The position numbers and the translations under genes were made by a program. Shown piece after piece: positions 1 to 9,818 of a stretch of DNA of 64,000 nt. Each line of letters starts with the position of its first letter. Position 1 is the first letter of the stretch. The DNA comes from Balaenoptera acutorostrata (lineage: Eukaryota > Chordata > Mammalia > Artiodactyla > Balaenopteridae): assembly GCF_949987535.1 (NCBI RefSeq), contig NC_080067.1, forward strand, positions 55,424,405 through 55,488,404, in the 5' to 3' direction. The notes beneath the pieces are model-generated. The model had not been told where the DNA came from and ran no database searches. It saw only the letters and a program-made list of their open reading frames with translations.

Positions 1-380
1 TAGAGTACCACCCCGATTCTCCTTTCAAGACTGAAGTATCTGAGAGGTCTCAATCAAGGCCCTCTCTGGGAATTGCCCTCAGCCCAAGGTCATGTTCCAT
101 CCTGGAGACAGCCAAATCCAATTTCTGGTTGATACAGAAGTATAAAGGCTCAGGCCTTTAGTCTTAGAGTTGGGCAATTCTGAAGAGCCCGCTTAGCTCC
201 TGACCTCTCCTTGGGATGGGTGAGGTCTTTGTTGAGACAATATTACAGTTAAACTTCTTCCTCTACACAATGCTACTTTCTTCACAGGTGTAGATCCTAC
301 ACTTCCCAGTAAAATTCCTACATATAAATCATCTCAGGATCTGTTCCTGGGGAAACTCCATCTAAGACAATTGGTACCAG
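1..380 (+). repeat. Old interspersed repeat, block A (LTR-like, family not named)
   Basis: This block is homologous to 1440-1865 in the same orientation. Shared landmarks in the same order are cccaaggtcatg, a ggttgat motif, an aggtgt(a/t)gatcct motif near 285-298, and an ending of the type atctgtt-cct-gggaaactc followed by aagac at 341-368. The 5' limit lies outside the window. The end contains a decayed cttcc-agtaaaa stretch resembling a polyadenylation region, which suggests an LTR, but I cannot name the family. Homology to block B is visible; LTR identity is inference. Confidence 0.45.
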
Positions 381-751
381 GAATGGCCTGAGGAGACAGG
401 CTCTCAGAGTAGCTGTCAATAAGGCTCTCATCACTGGTGGCAGGTGGCTCACTGATAGCCCCTGGCATGCTGTAGCAGTGTCACTGTCAACACGTTCACT
501 AGTGCGGAACTGAAGTAGGATACAGGTGCCAGGGAACACACTGGTGAGTCCGATATTTCGGACTTTTGCGATGTCCTGAGGAAACAGTAGTTTAAAAAAA
601 TAGAATCAGATGGCTTTTGCTGAGACTTCTAGCGAAAGACAGTGGAAAGCTACAGTGACTGATCAGCTGAAGACAATGTGTGAAAATCATAAGGGAGATC
701 AGGTTAAATTCCAAGGCCTGTGCAGTATCGTCAATCAAGATGGGAACATCA
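381..751. other. Unassigned stretch between block A and the short SINE
   Basis: No gene or recognisable repeat is seen. An open frame from 610 simply runs into the SINE at 752. If blocks A and B are paired LTRs, this would be remnant internal sequence, but no retroviral protein motif is visible. Confidence 0.3.
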
Positions 752-873
752 GGACTTCCCTGGTGGTCCAGTGGTTGAGACTCTGTGCTCCCAATGCAGG
801 GGGCACAGGTTCAACCCCTGGTCAGGGAACTAAGATCCTGCATGCCTCACGGCCCAGCCAAAAGAAAAAAAAA
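752..873 (+). repeat. Short CHR-type SINE (tRNA-derived) with target-site duplication
   Basis: It starts with gacttccctggtgg and carries a decayed polymerase III B box (aggttcaacccc). It ends after about 110 bp with cacggcccagccaaaa and an A-rich tail, so it is the short subtype without the long (ctactgag/gccgc) body of the other copies. A 13-bp direct repeat with one mismatch flanks it: gatgggaacatca at 739-751 and gatggggacatca at 875-887. Retroposition is therefore well supported. Confidence 0.85.
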
Positions 874-887
874 GGATGGGGACATCA

Positions 888-1439
888 CTTCTGTAGATGC
901 AGAGGATTCCAGGGATGAGAGGTTTCAAGCTTTTAAGTGCATCAACTTGGACGTCTCCATTCCAAGTTTCTGAGCTCATCCCTTCCCAATCAGGCTTGAA
1001 TTGAGGATTCAACTTTTGCTTTACCCTAATAATTAATTCCTGGATCTGGTCCTCAGCTTTTTCTACCCTCAGGCTGCAGAAGATAAGAGTCTTTATATTC
1101 TACCCATTTTTTTTTTTTTTTTTTTTTGGTAAATGGACAACAGCAGCAGTCAAGCCTGAGAAAGGCGTGTTGAGCAGGAGCTTGGACTTCTCAGGAATAA
1201 ATATGTGCGTCACCCCAACAAGATTGCCATATAGACCAGCAAAGATACTAAACAAGGTGGGGGAGATTAAAATGGGTAGCAGAGGAGGGATATGATGAGC
1301 AACAGGTACAACCATTAGCCAATATGTAATGGTGGGGGCTTTCTTCCCACAACTTTGCCTGGGAAAAGAGACCAGCCAGAATCCCAGAGGAAGTGTTTCC
1401 AGCACTTATTATGCAAAGCAGATGGGTCCAAGCATCATA
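888..1439. other. Unassigned stretch with a 22-bp poly(T)
   Basis: A run of about 22 T lies near 1107-1128, which could be the tail of an unrecognised minus-strand retrocopy. The adjacent open minus frame (1100-1405) starts in this homopolymer, shows no domain, and is not called a gene. Confidence 0.3.
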
Positions 1440-1865
1440 AGGAATTGACTGTAGTGGATGCTGTGGTGTGCTCCCCAGATCCCTCCTTCAGGACTGGGCT
1501 ACTCTGAGTCTTTCTTCAGGAAATACCCTTAGTCAAAGAGAGCAGTTGGACCCAAGGTCATGCTCCTTGCCTAAGGTAATGTCCCTGACCTGGAGGCAGC
1601 AAACATTCAATGATTGGTTGATGTAGGAATACAAAAGCCTACATCATTTATGTCAAAGTGGAAAACTTTGAAGGGCCATCCCAGCTCCAGAGCTCCTTTT
1701 TTGGGGGATTGCCTGGGGCTTTGAAACTGCCTTCAACTCTTTCCTCTGCCCAAATCTGTCTTCACTCTCTTATAGGTGTTGATCCTGAGCGTACCTCCCA
1801 AAACACTTCCTACAAACACATCTCTGCCCTGAGAATCTGTTTCCTAGGGAACTCAATCAAAGACT
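1440..1865 (+). repeat. Old interspersed repeat, block B (homologue of 1-380)
   Basis: The landmarks of block A recur in the same order and orientation: cccaaggtcatgctcc near 1553, ggttgatgtaggaat near 1616, ataggtgttgatcct near 1772, and aatctgtttcctagggaac near 1834. The two blocks are clearly diverged, so the pair is old. They could be LTRs of one decayed provirus or two independent copies of one repeat. Confidence 0.45.
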
Positions 1866-1921
1866 CATCTATCTATTTATCTATCATCCTTCTATCTTCC
1901 TACCTACCTACCTATCTGTAT
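1866..1921 (+). repeat. Imperfect (TCTA)n/(CTAC)n microsatellite
   Basis: A pyrimidine-rich simple repeat with tctatctattta, then tacctacctacctatc units, directly follows block B. Confidence 0.7.
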
Positions 1922-1934
1922 TCTCAGTGTTAAT

Positions 1935-2444
1935 GTAAAATAATATTTCTTACTATGGAGTGGAAGTTTTTAGAAAAGCTCTGACCTAAAGGATGAATAG
2001 AAAAAACTAGGTCAAGCATTGGGAAATATATCCCAGATAAAGGGAACAACATGTTCAAAAGTCCTGTGGTGTAGTTGCTTGAGCATTTGAGTAACTGAAA
2101 GCAGTCCAGTATGGCTAGAGTAGACAGTACATGTCTAGTGAGTCCATGCAGGGCCTCACAGGCCACTCTGAGGAGTTATATCTTTATCTTAAGACCAATG
2201 GGCAGCCACTGAAGGGTTTGAAGCAAGAATGTAGGGTCATCAAGTTTTCATTTTGAAAAAATCACTTTGGATGCAGGGCAGGGAATAGAGGAAACCTGAA
2301 AAGATAATGGAAGAATAACACAGTACTGCTTGGTAATTCATTTGAGAGCTAATGGCAACTTGGACTAGGATGGAAATAATGGAGAAGGTGAGAGGTAGAG
2401 AGAGTCCAGAGATATTCAGGAGGTCAAATCAACAAGACTTGGGG
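1935..2444 (+). repeat. Ancient dispersed element, interrupted by a SINE
   Basis: It has the phrase order typical of an old mammalian dispersed repeat: ggaacaacatgttcaaaagtcc, aggcc-ca-aggccac, caatgggcagccactgaagg, ggactaggatggaaataatgg, ending in the tcaacaagacttgg target. Similar phrases recur at 16110-16380, which supports repeat identity. The family name is not certain. The SINE at 2445 is inserted in it and the sequence resumes at 2825. Confidence 0.5.
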
Positions 2445-2733
2445 GGCTTCCCTGGTGGCGCAGTGGTTGAGAATCTGCCTGCTAATGCAGGAGACACGGG
2501 TTCGAGCCCTGGTCTGGGAGGATCCCACATGCCGCGGAGCGGCTGGGCCCGTGAGCCACGGCTGCTGACCCTGCGCTTCTGGAGCCTGTGCACCGCGACG
2601 GGAGGGGCCGCGATAGTGAAAGGCCCGCGCACCGCGATGAAGAGCGGTCCCCGCACCGCGATGAAGAGTGGCCCCCACTTGCCGCAACTGGAGAAAGCCC
2701 TCGCACGAACCAAAGACCCAGCACAGCCAAAAA

Positions 2734-2780
<47 letters not shown>

Positions 2781-2824
2781 AAATTAAAAAAAAAAAAGAT
2801 TAATGCATTTAAAAAAAAAAAAAA
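2445..2824 (+). repeat. Long CHR-type SINE with perfect 14-bp target duplication
   Basis: A tRNA-like head has an A box in tggcgcagtgg and a B box ggttcgagccc at 2499-2509. It is followed by the long cetacean body (gccgcgatagtg, gatgaagagtggccccc) and cagccaaaaataaataaa. The tail includes an (AAAT)n run at about 2731-2783 plus further A stretches. The 14-bp duplication aacaagacttgggg is at 2431-2444 and 2825-2838. The body is GC- and CpG-rich, which keeps frames open on both strands; these are not genes. Confidence 0.95.
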
Positions 2825-3023
2825 AACAAGACTTGGGGATGGATGGGATATATATTTACCCCCATGTTTTCCAGAGTGCTTGACACAGCAGGGATTCAAT
2901 AAACATTTGCGAAATAATGGACTGAATGAAGTAGTGACCTTTGAGGGTCGTATTCAGGTTCTTGGTCAATACCATCCATATGTCCACATCAGTTTCTTCC
3001 ATTCCCCTCCCCTCCCCCCGCCA

Positions 3024-3045
3024 ACACACACACACACACACACAC
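3024..3045 (+). repeat. (AC)n microsatellite, about 11 units
   Basis: An uninterrupted AC run is preceded by a C-rich stretch (cccctcccctccccccg). Confidence 0.95.
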
Positions 3046-3049
3046 TTTT

Positions 3050-4795
3050 ATCCAGCCACAAAGTGTACAGGAGCAGATGAGGTGGGGTTGTAAGTAGGGA
3101 TTACAATCATTTCACTCTTAAATAAATCAGAAGATGATTTTAGTGGATGAAGTTCCCTTAAACTCTATAGAGAGGCCAATTTACTTCCCCTCTGCAGAGA
3201 TCACAGAGAAACTAGAAATTGGTCTTAGCTTTCCCTCTGAGAGTGAAGATGAACTCTGATTTTCCACTCACAGTTAAGATTAAAGCATAGTTAAGATACC
3301 TATCTGAACATCTTCAGGAATGCTACCATTCTTTGGTACAACATGTCTTGAGGCAAAGAGGTAGACAAGACAACTTTATGAGAAGACTTTGTAAATCCTT
3401 ATGATCAAGGAACAAGAATGTTCACAGAATATGCTTGGCACGGTGTCTGCTTCTAGAGTTTCCCCAGGTTAACGGGGCCTCTATTTTTCCTTGGCCTGCA
3501 TGTGTCATTCATCTGAGGCTTAAAAAATCCTCCTGCCCACACAGACAGAGCTGTGATCCAGCCTTCACTGCTCCCAGACTGTGGCAAAGATGAAGCAAGG
3601 TAGCGATACAGGACAGTTCCCAAGCAACAGCTCTCCGTCTCAGCACCACTCACTGTGAATTCCTCTGCTTGGCACCTCCGAGAAGCAGAAAAATGGATTG
3701 TTTTCAAGATTGTTCGGGGCTGGGCCAACTGAGAATTGCGGCTTGCTCACAGACACAGGGCAGGGAAGAAAAGACTGTGTCTCATTTTTCTTTGTTAGAA
3801 ACTAGCATTCCTCTGTCTTCATGGCTGCCAGTTTGGCTCAGTTTATAAAAATCAAAATGGATGATTAAAAGAAAAAAATCAAACAGTCACAATTTTTAGC
3901 AGACAATAGTTAATGTATGCAGATTCCGTGGCAGGGAGCCTGATGCCTGTACCGAGGAAAGGCAGCGACGAGCAGACAGGCTGTGGGGTGAGGAGAGCTC
4001 AAAAAAGTAGCAGAACCAGTCTCTTGGCTATGGCCTTAAGCCAAGAACACATTGCCCAATAACCTTCTCTCTCAACCCCCCAAATGAGCACAAAACAGAA
4101 GATCTTACTGGCTCTCATCTAATGTATGCCACAGAATTACCACAATCACATTTGTGGCTTTTGTACATTAACTTCTGGGAGGATAAAGCCCCCTAGATAT
4201 GAGGGTTCAAAGGCTGGGCATAGAATATTTGCACGCAGCCAGCTCCCGGGGCCTCCCCAATAGTCTACCTCTTCCCACCCAGCATGACAGCCTTCCCTGT
4301 CCCCCAGGTCCAGGTGGCACGTGAGGATATGCATGGCATTTAAAAGCCCTGGTTCCTGGACACCAGTCTAGGATGAAGTCTTTACCCAACTTCAGTAAAA
4401 GGAGAAAAATAAGAACCTCATGACAAAGTTTTCCAGAAAGCCACAAGTATTCAACTTAAGCAGGCTTCTTAGGATTTTTGGCATTAAAATGTCCATTAAT
4501 TACACGTTCTCAATTGTTTAAAAGTAAAAGTAAACAACCCTATGTTGGTTCCCAATAGTTATTTTTGTTTTTCATTGGGGTGGCAGGGTGAGATTTTAGT
4601 GCTCTATGAAAGCTGAGAGTCAGGCACAGGTGTTTTAGAACACATGGGTACAGTATGGTAGAAACACTAGGAATCCCCTTAAGATACAAACATGGGCTGT
4701 TCTTGATGCTGTCCCTAAAAGGTTAAATGTAACAATGTATACGGTGCTCAACAGCTTACAATAAATAACCCATGTGAATGCTATGGAGACCAATT
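3050..4795. other. Unique-looking stretch, no gene recognised
   Basis: No repeat, RNA gene or supported coding frame is visible. Minus frames at 3453-3728 and 4146-4446 are short and carry no recognisable domain. Confidence 0.4.
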
Positions 4796-4799
4796 TCTC

Positions 4800-4965
4800 T
4801 TTCCTCGTTAGTCTCTAAGGCCATTGGACCTAAAGTCCATCAGGCAGGGCTTCTACACGCTAGAACCGAAAGTGAAAGCTCCTCAGAGCCTTGGGTCTGT
4901 TTAATCCTCTGACATCCTCAAGGACAGCATCTCACAAAGAGTAGGTGCTAAATCACACTGGGAAA
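4800..4965 (+). repeat. Probable L2 3'-end fragment
   Basis: The order aaagtccatcaggcagggctt, then a caaagagtaggtgctaaatca-type ending, matches the diverged 3' end of L2 (change to 'cat-gggcaggg ... gtaggtgctcaataaa'). Confidence 0.45.
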
Positions 4966-6316
4966 CATGAACTTTCTAGGACTAGTGGACCCTGTAAGCT
5001 GCCTCCAACCACAGTGAAGAGAGATTCCAGTGACCCATCACGGCTTAATCTGGGAGCACCTTGATAGAACTGGGGGAAATGCCTACTTTAAGAGGGGCAG
5101 GAAGAGAGACTGTAAGAATGGCTCGCGGTCTGGTGACTGGAGGAAGACGCCACTTGGTCCGATGTGAGTATTTTGCTCAAGAAGGTTTCGCTTTTGCTCT
5201 TTCCCAAGTGTGAACACCCACACCGGGCCATGGAGTAATCCTGGAGACCTAAGGACACCTTAGCATTCTGCGTTTCAGAATCTCACAGTTTACCTGAAGA
5301 AGAGAAAGGTATGACAGGAGAGAAGCAAGGCCCAGATGCTGCCCTGCTACAGTTCTTCTATCTCTGCCCCCGCTTTTCCTGAAAGAGTACTAACCCTAGG
5401 CAGCACAGATCCAACCTCTTGGGGAAGGGCAGCTCATTTTTTTAGATTTCCAATGAATAGCTCCCTCTCTACGGACTATTTTACGAGGCAACTCTGTCTT
5501 CCCCTGAGGACCTCTGGTAGATCCCACCTCCCAGCTGCAGATTAAGAAGATATATGATGTCTTCCTTCCAGGCCTTGCACAGGTTTGTCAATTACAGCCC
5601 CCGCCCCTGTGGTCAGATTTACAACCACGTGGTCGGGAGTGGGCGGGGTTGGCGTTGCACCACGAGGCACCAACAGGCACGGGGGCAGAGATAAATAATA
5701 ACAATAAAAAGAGAGTACTGCATTTCATTTCACCTAATTTATGGCTTTAATAGGAAACCAGTCCACCCACAGCGCCATCTGGGTCACTTAGAACGTCTGT
5801 GCAGCAGCAAGAGCAGGTCTGGAAGCTCAGTGCTGTGTGGGAAGAGAAAGGACCGCACCGAGGTGGAGAGAAAAACAAAGGCAAAGGACCACAGCGTTCC
5901 CAGACATCATTCTTGGGGCGGCAGGAACACAAATAGGGACCCATTTGACTCTTCATCAGGGCTGTTGATGCATAAGCCCTCTCCCACAGTGTCCTCAAAC
6001 CTCCAGAAGTTTTAATTAAAACAAAGGAAGTGTCAGCAGAAGAAGCACTGGAATATAATTAGGGCCCACCAAATCTAAAGTAATACGGGGAAAAAAAGAC
6101 TAGTAATAAGAGGGAAGCTTTCATGTTCTTACTGAATCCCTGCTCTGTTGCTGACACAAAAATCAATTTCAATAGGCTTTAGTTGTATCTGAGCAGGAAC
6201 GCAGGCGACAGATGAAATGTAGCGAGCAATTTACTGGAGTCATAATGATTTCCACGAAAGGAAGGCTACAATGAGTGCTCTCTACCAAATGCTTCCTCTG
6301 TAAGAACTCTGCAAGA
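4966..6316. other. Unique-looking stretch with a GC-rich patch
   Basis: No gene is recognised. The notable part is the GC-rich patch at 5597-5690, listed separately. Short frames at 5336-5545 and 5747-6015 show no known domain. Confidence 0.4.
5597..5650. promoter_or_regulatory. GC-box / E-box cluster (candidate only)
   Basis: Within about 55 bp there is a CCCCGCCCC GC box (about 5599-5607), a palindromic CCACGTGG E-box (5625-5632) and GGGCGGGG (5641-5648). This is denser in factor-binding motifs than its surroundings. No transcript, TATA element or CpG island is evident, so function is speculative. Confidence 0.25.
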
Positions 6317-6359
6317 ATATGTGTGTGTGTGTGTGTGTGCGCGCGCGCGCGTGCATATA
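6317..6359 (+). repeat. (GT)n(GC)n tract with 43-bp perfect purine/pyrimidine alternation
   Basis: Starting with atat, continuing with about ten GT units, then (GC)6 and gtgcatata, purine and pyrimidine alternate without a break for 43 bases. Such tracts are classic Z-DNA formers. Confidence 0.95.
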
Positions 6360-6454
6360 GATTTAGATGGGGGGCGAGGGTGGGGATTTTGAATAGTTAT
6401 CTATGCTTTAGCCTAAAAGAAAACAAAAACCCTCTTTACCTCACACCTTTTAAG

Positions 6455-6665
6455 GGCCAATTTTAGCCCCACCCCAGGTGATATGTGTGGATGCCTGGAG
6501 ACATTTTTTGACGGTCACCAGTGTTCAGTGCTGCTACCGATATCTAGTGGGTAGAGGCCAGAGACGGTAACCTTCTACAGTGTACAGGACATTTCCCACC
6601 CCCAACAAAGAATTATTGGGCTCCCATTGTCAACGGGGCCAAGACTGGCAAACCCCGATTTAAAA
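6455..6665 (+). mobile_element. MER20 (hAT-type non-autonomous DNA transposon)
   Basis: Diagnostic phrases in order are tgcctggagacattttttg, atatctagtgggtagaggcc, tacagtgtacaggac, caacaaagaattat, and a decayed gcaaaccccg end. It is near full length in the + orientation. MER20 is a eutherian family, immobile in living species. Confidence 0.9.
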
Positions 6666-6705
6666 GAATTTGACACTTAATAGGTGCTCAATGAATGCTG
6701 AATTC
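6666..6705 (+). repeat. MIR/L2 3'-end remnant
   Basis: The motif cacttaataggtgctcaatgaatg is the shared tail signature of MIR and L2. Confidence 0.4.
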
Positions 6706-6710
6706 TGGTA

Positions 6711-8326
6711 AATGTCATAGCACCCAGAGGCACTAAGGTTACAAAGATCAAAAGATAAGGCCCTGCCCTCTGGGATCTCCAGTGGAGGTGGGGAGGAGTG
6801 GAGGTGTCACTCTTCTTTCTTTGCTTAGCAGTACTTACAAATGAGGGGCATATTTCTCAAATTCCAACATCCATGGCCTTTTAGAACACAGGTAATACCC
6901 AATAGCCTGTGAAGCCACGCTCTGTCCGGCTTGTGTGTGTGTTAGGAGGCCAATTCTAAAATCTTCACTGTCTCCCAATGAAGCAGCATTTTCTAAATTT
7001 CAAAAAACAACTGATAAAGTAATATTGGGGCTAAATAAAATTTGGTTTATATTTAAAATTTGGACACAGAAGTATAATTTTTGCTAATTACATTAATTTT
7101 GGAAAGAATATCCTATTTTCATTTCTCAACAACGGTTAGGTCTTCTCAACTCTCCATAGTGTGTGTGTGTGTGTGTTCTTTCCCCCTTCTCCAATGTTTA
7201 TAGTTTTTAACTATTGGCAGCTCAATTCAGGAATACATTATTTTGTTTGATTAAAACAGAATTCATGATGAAACTTTATGCTTAAATATAAAGGTCAACT
7301 ATATAAGGATAAAGATATTTGCCTTTATCCAACATAGGTTCTTCAAATGAAGGGATGTAGGCATCTTGCAGTTGTTGTAAGTGATCTGTTTCCAAGAAAT
7401 GAGGAAAGCGGATTTCTTTTTTTTAAAAGAAAGAATAAGATGAGCAACATTAGTCTCTATTAATGACACCGTTCACCCATTTTAGGCAACTGGGGATTCA
7501 AGAGCTCAAGTTTCTTGAAAGTGGCCAAAGAAAAACATCCCAAATATGGATCCAGCACAGTGTATGAAATGATTATGTCATTGTCATGGTTCCACATGCA
7601 ACAGCAGAGGACCCAGATCTCTGCAAAGGCTAAAACCTCTCTCCTGCCAACGGAGGTCTTGTGTGTCAGCAACACAGATTGCATTAGCAACTATGCTTTC
7701 CAAGCGAAGGCAAATCATTTTATAGGTAGGAGGGCAAGAGGACAAAAATGACATTTGAAAACTGAAAGCCTTTTATAAATGCAGGAAGGCTCTTACATAC
7801 TTATAATCTTTCAAAGTGGTGGTCAACGCGGACTACAGCAATTTGTCAGCAAACGCATCCATCCCTGGGACGCAAGCTGCTGGGAGGAACGGCTCATGTG
7901 CCTCTCAGAAGCCTCCACCCTCCCTCCAGAACAATAATGCTGGGCGAAAGATGACGACACCTGAGAAAGAAAGAGGGCTCTTAAGTAAATATGATGTGCT
8001 CCGGGATCTGGGAAGGTCACTGACTAGTTAATAATTGCATTGATTTGCAGCTAAATTTAGCTGCGATCCAACTGTGACCTGTCAGGTAGCTTCCTCTCAA
8101 GGAGGGTGAGGTTTCTCTGACTCCAGTGAAATTCTTCTCTCCCACCACAGTTTCATGCTTCCAGCCTAGACTGACTGATCAGGGATTGTGAGAAGGACAA
8201 GGAGAGCATCTGGCTGACTTTTTGACCAATCTTCTCGTCTCAAGCAGGGATTTCACCTAGTCTCAGAGAAAATCACCAAGCTGAGCAGGAGCTTTGGAGC
8301 ACCTGAGAGATGAGTATGGAAATTAA
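6711..8326. other. Unique-looking stretch, no gene recognised
   Basis: It contains a short (GT)n at 7159-7176. The overlapping frames near 7460-7751 and 7816-8031 lie on opposite strands, lack known domains and are not called. Confidence 0.4.
7159..7176 (+). repeat. (GT)9 microsatellite
   Basis: Uninterrupted GT run following tctccata. Confidence 0.9.
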
Positions 8327-8340
8327 GAGGAAAAGCTTTG

Positions 8341-8684
8341 TATATATATATTTTTTAATTTTATAGCTACTTTATTTATTTATTTATTTATTTATTTTTG
8401 TCTGTGTTGGGTCTTCGGTTCGTGCGAGGGCTTTCTCCAGTTGCGGCAAGTGGGGGCCACTCTTCATCGCGGTGCGGGGACCACTCTTCATCGCGGTGCG
8501 CGGGCCTCTCACCATCGCAGCCCCTCCCGCTGCGGGGCACAGGCTCCAGACGCGCAGGCTCAGCAGCCGTGGCCCACGGGCCCAGCCGCTCCGCGGCATG
8601 TGGGATCTTCCCAGACCAGGGCTCGAACCCGTGTCCCCTGCATTAGCAGGCAGATTCTCAACCACTGCGCCACCAGGGAAGCCC
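8341..8684 (-). repeat. Long CHR-type SINE, minus strand, with perfect 14-bp target duplication
   Basis: Read on the minus strand it has the usual head (ggcttccctggtggcgcagtgg) and B box, and it ends in a (TTTA)n-complement tail near 8370-8396. The 14-bp duplication gaggaaaagctttg is at 8327-8340 and 8685-8698. Its arrangement, with a doubled gatgaagagtgg-type module, matches the copy at 2445, suggesting the same subfamily. Confidence 0.95.
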
Positions 8685-8741
8685 GAGGAAAAGCTTTGGA
8701 GGAGGTGTGAGGAGCCCTTGTACGACTTCCTGGGTCTAGAA

Positions 8742-8875
8742 TTACTTTTGGTGGATAGTTTCCTTATCTGTGAATTGGGTATAAAATTATTCGCTCGCTA
8801 GGTTGTTGTGAGGATTCAATTAATATATATATATACTCGTGGTATAGTGCCTGGGTAAATGATGATGATATTTCA
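8742..8875 (+). repeat. MIR fragment
   Basis: The order agtttccttatctgtgaattggg, aggttgttgtgaggattcaattaa, then tatagtgcctggg is the 3' half of MIR. Confidence 0.75.
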
Positions 8876-8984
8876 GTGTTGTCAGTGTTACTTAAAAGGT
8901 TCTGTTCTGCCCTCCTGCTGTCCGCCTCCCTCGGCCCCCCACCCCAGCCCTGGAACTTTACATTTCCTTCTTGCTCTACCTGCT

Positions 8985-9265
8985 TCAGATTTTGATTCAA
9001 AAGTCACCTTTTCTCAGGAGTCCTTCCCTGGCCATCCTATCTGAAAATTCAGCTCCACCCTAGCTCTTACTATCCTCCCCCCCTGCTTTATTGTCATCGA
9101 ACAAATGATAAGTTTTATTATTTATTTTGTACATTGGGCAGCTCTCACTCTAGAATGGAGGTGTCTTGAGGGAAGACACTTCTCTTTGTCTTGTTCACTC
9201 TCTGTCTTCAGTGGCAGATCAGTGCCTGCACTCAATCAATACTGGCTGTAAGAATGAATCCCCAA
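8985..9265 (+). repeat. L2 3'-end fragment
   Basis: It follows the L2 3' end order: cttccctggccatcctatct, ctgctttattgtcatcg, a tctagaatggaggtgtcttgaggg region, tgttcactc-ctgtcttcagtg, and a decayed tcaatcaatactggctg tail. Confidence 0.75.
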
Positions 9266-9339
9266 CCTTGGTGGCAACACTTGTCCAGGTCCCTCTATTC
9301 TCATAAAAAAATCCCAGCATCTCTTATTCAGAGGCATAA

Positions 9340-9400
9340 CAACTGATAGAACAAGTACGTCATCAAATGAGAAAACTGAGGCTCAGAGAAGCAAATTTTT
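9340..9400 (-). repeat. Short MIR fragment
   Basis: gagaaaactgaggctcagagaag is the reverse of the MIR core cctcagtttcctcat phrase. Confidence 0.55.
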
Positions 9401-9491
9401 TGCTGGTTGTATTTTCCATTCAGATTGGCCTTGAATAAAAGTAAACCAAGCAAAAATGTATTACTCCTTTTTAATTCTATTTAAAATTCTC

Positions 9492-9818
9492 GGGCTTCCT
9501 TGGTGGCGCAGTGGTTAAGACTCTACCTGCCAATGCAGGGGACCCGGGTTCAAGCCCTGGTCCGGGAAGATCCCACATGCCGCGGAGCAACTAAGCCCGT
9601 GCGCCACAACTACTGAGCCTGCGCTCTAGAGCCCGTGAGCCACAACTACTGAGCCCATGTGCCACAACTACTGAGCCCGCGCGCCTAGAGCCCGTGCTCC
9701 GCAACAAGAGAAGCCACCGCAGTGAGAAGCCCGCGCACTGCAACGAAGACCCAACGCAGCCAAAAATAAATAAATAAAATAAATAAATTTTAAAAAAAGA
9801 AAAACAATTAAAAAAAAA
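9492..9818 (+). repeat. Long CHR-type SINE (ctactgagcc subtype)
   Basis: The head ggcttccttggtggcgcagtgg is followed by a B box with c-to-t type decay (gggttcaagccc), then repeated cacaactactgagcc modules and cagccaaaaataaataaa. A target duplication is only weakly visible (ttaaaattctc at 9481-9491 against the aaaaatctc end of the tail). Confidence 0.92.

Noticed and set aside
2499..2509. tRNA-like B box in the SINEs suggesting tRNA genes
   Set aside because: The rest does not fold into a complete tRNA, and the units carry SINE bodies, tails and target duplications.
2429..2899. 156-codon minus-strand frame
   Set aside because: It is the reverse reading of a GC-rich SINE plus its (AAAT)n tail, giving the IYLF repeats.
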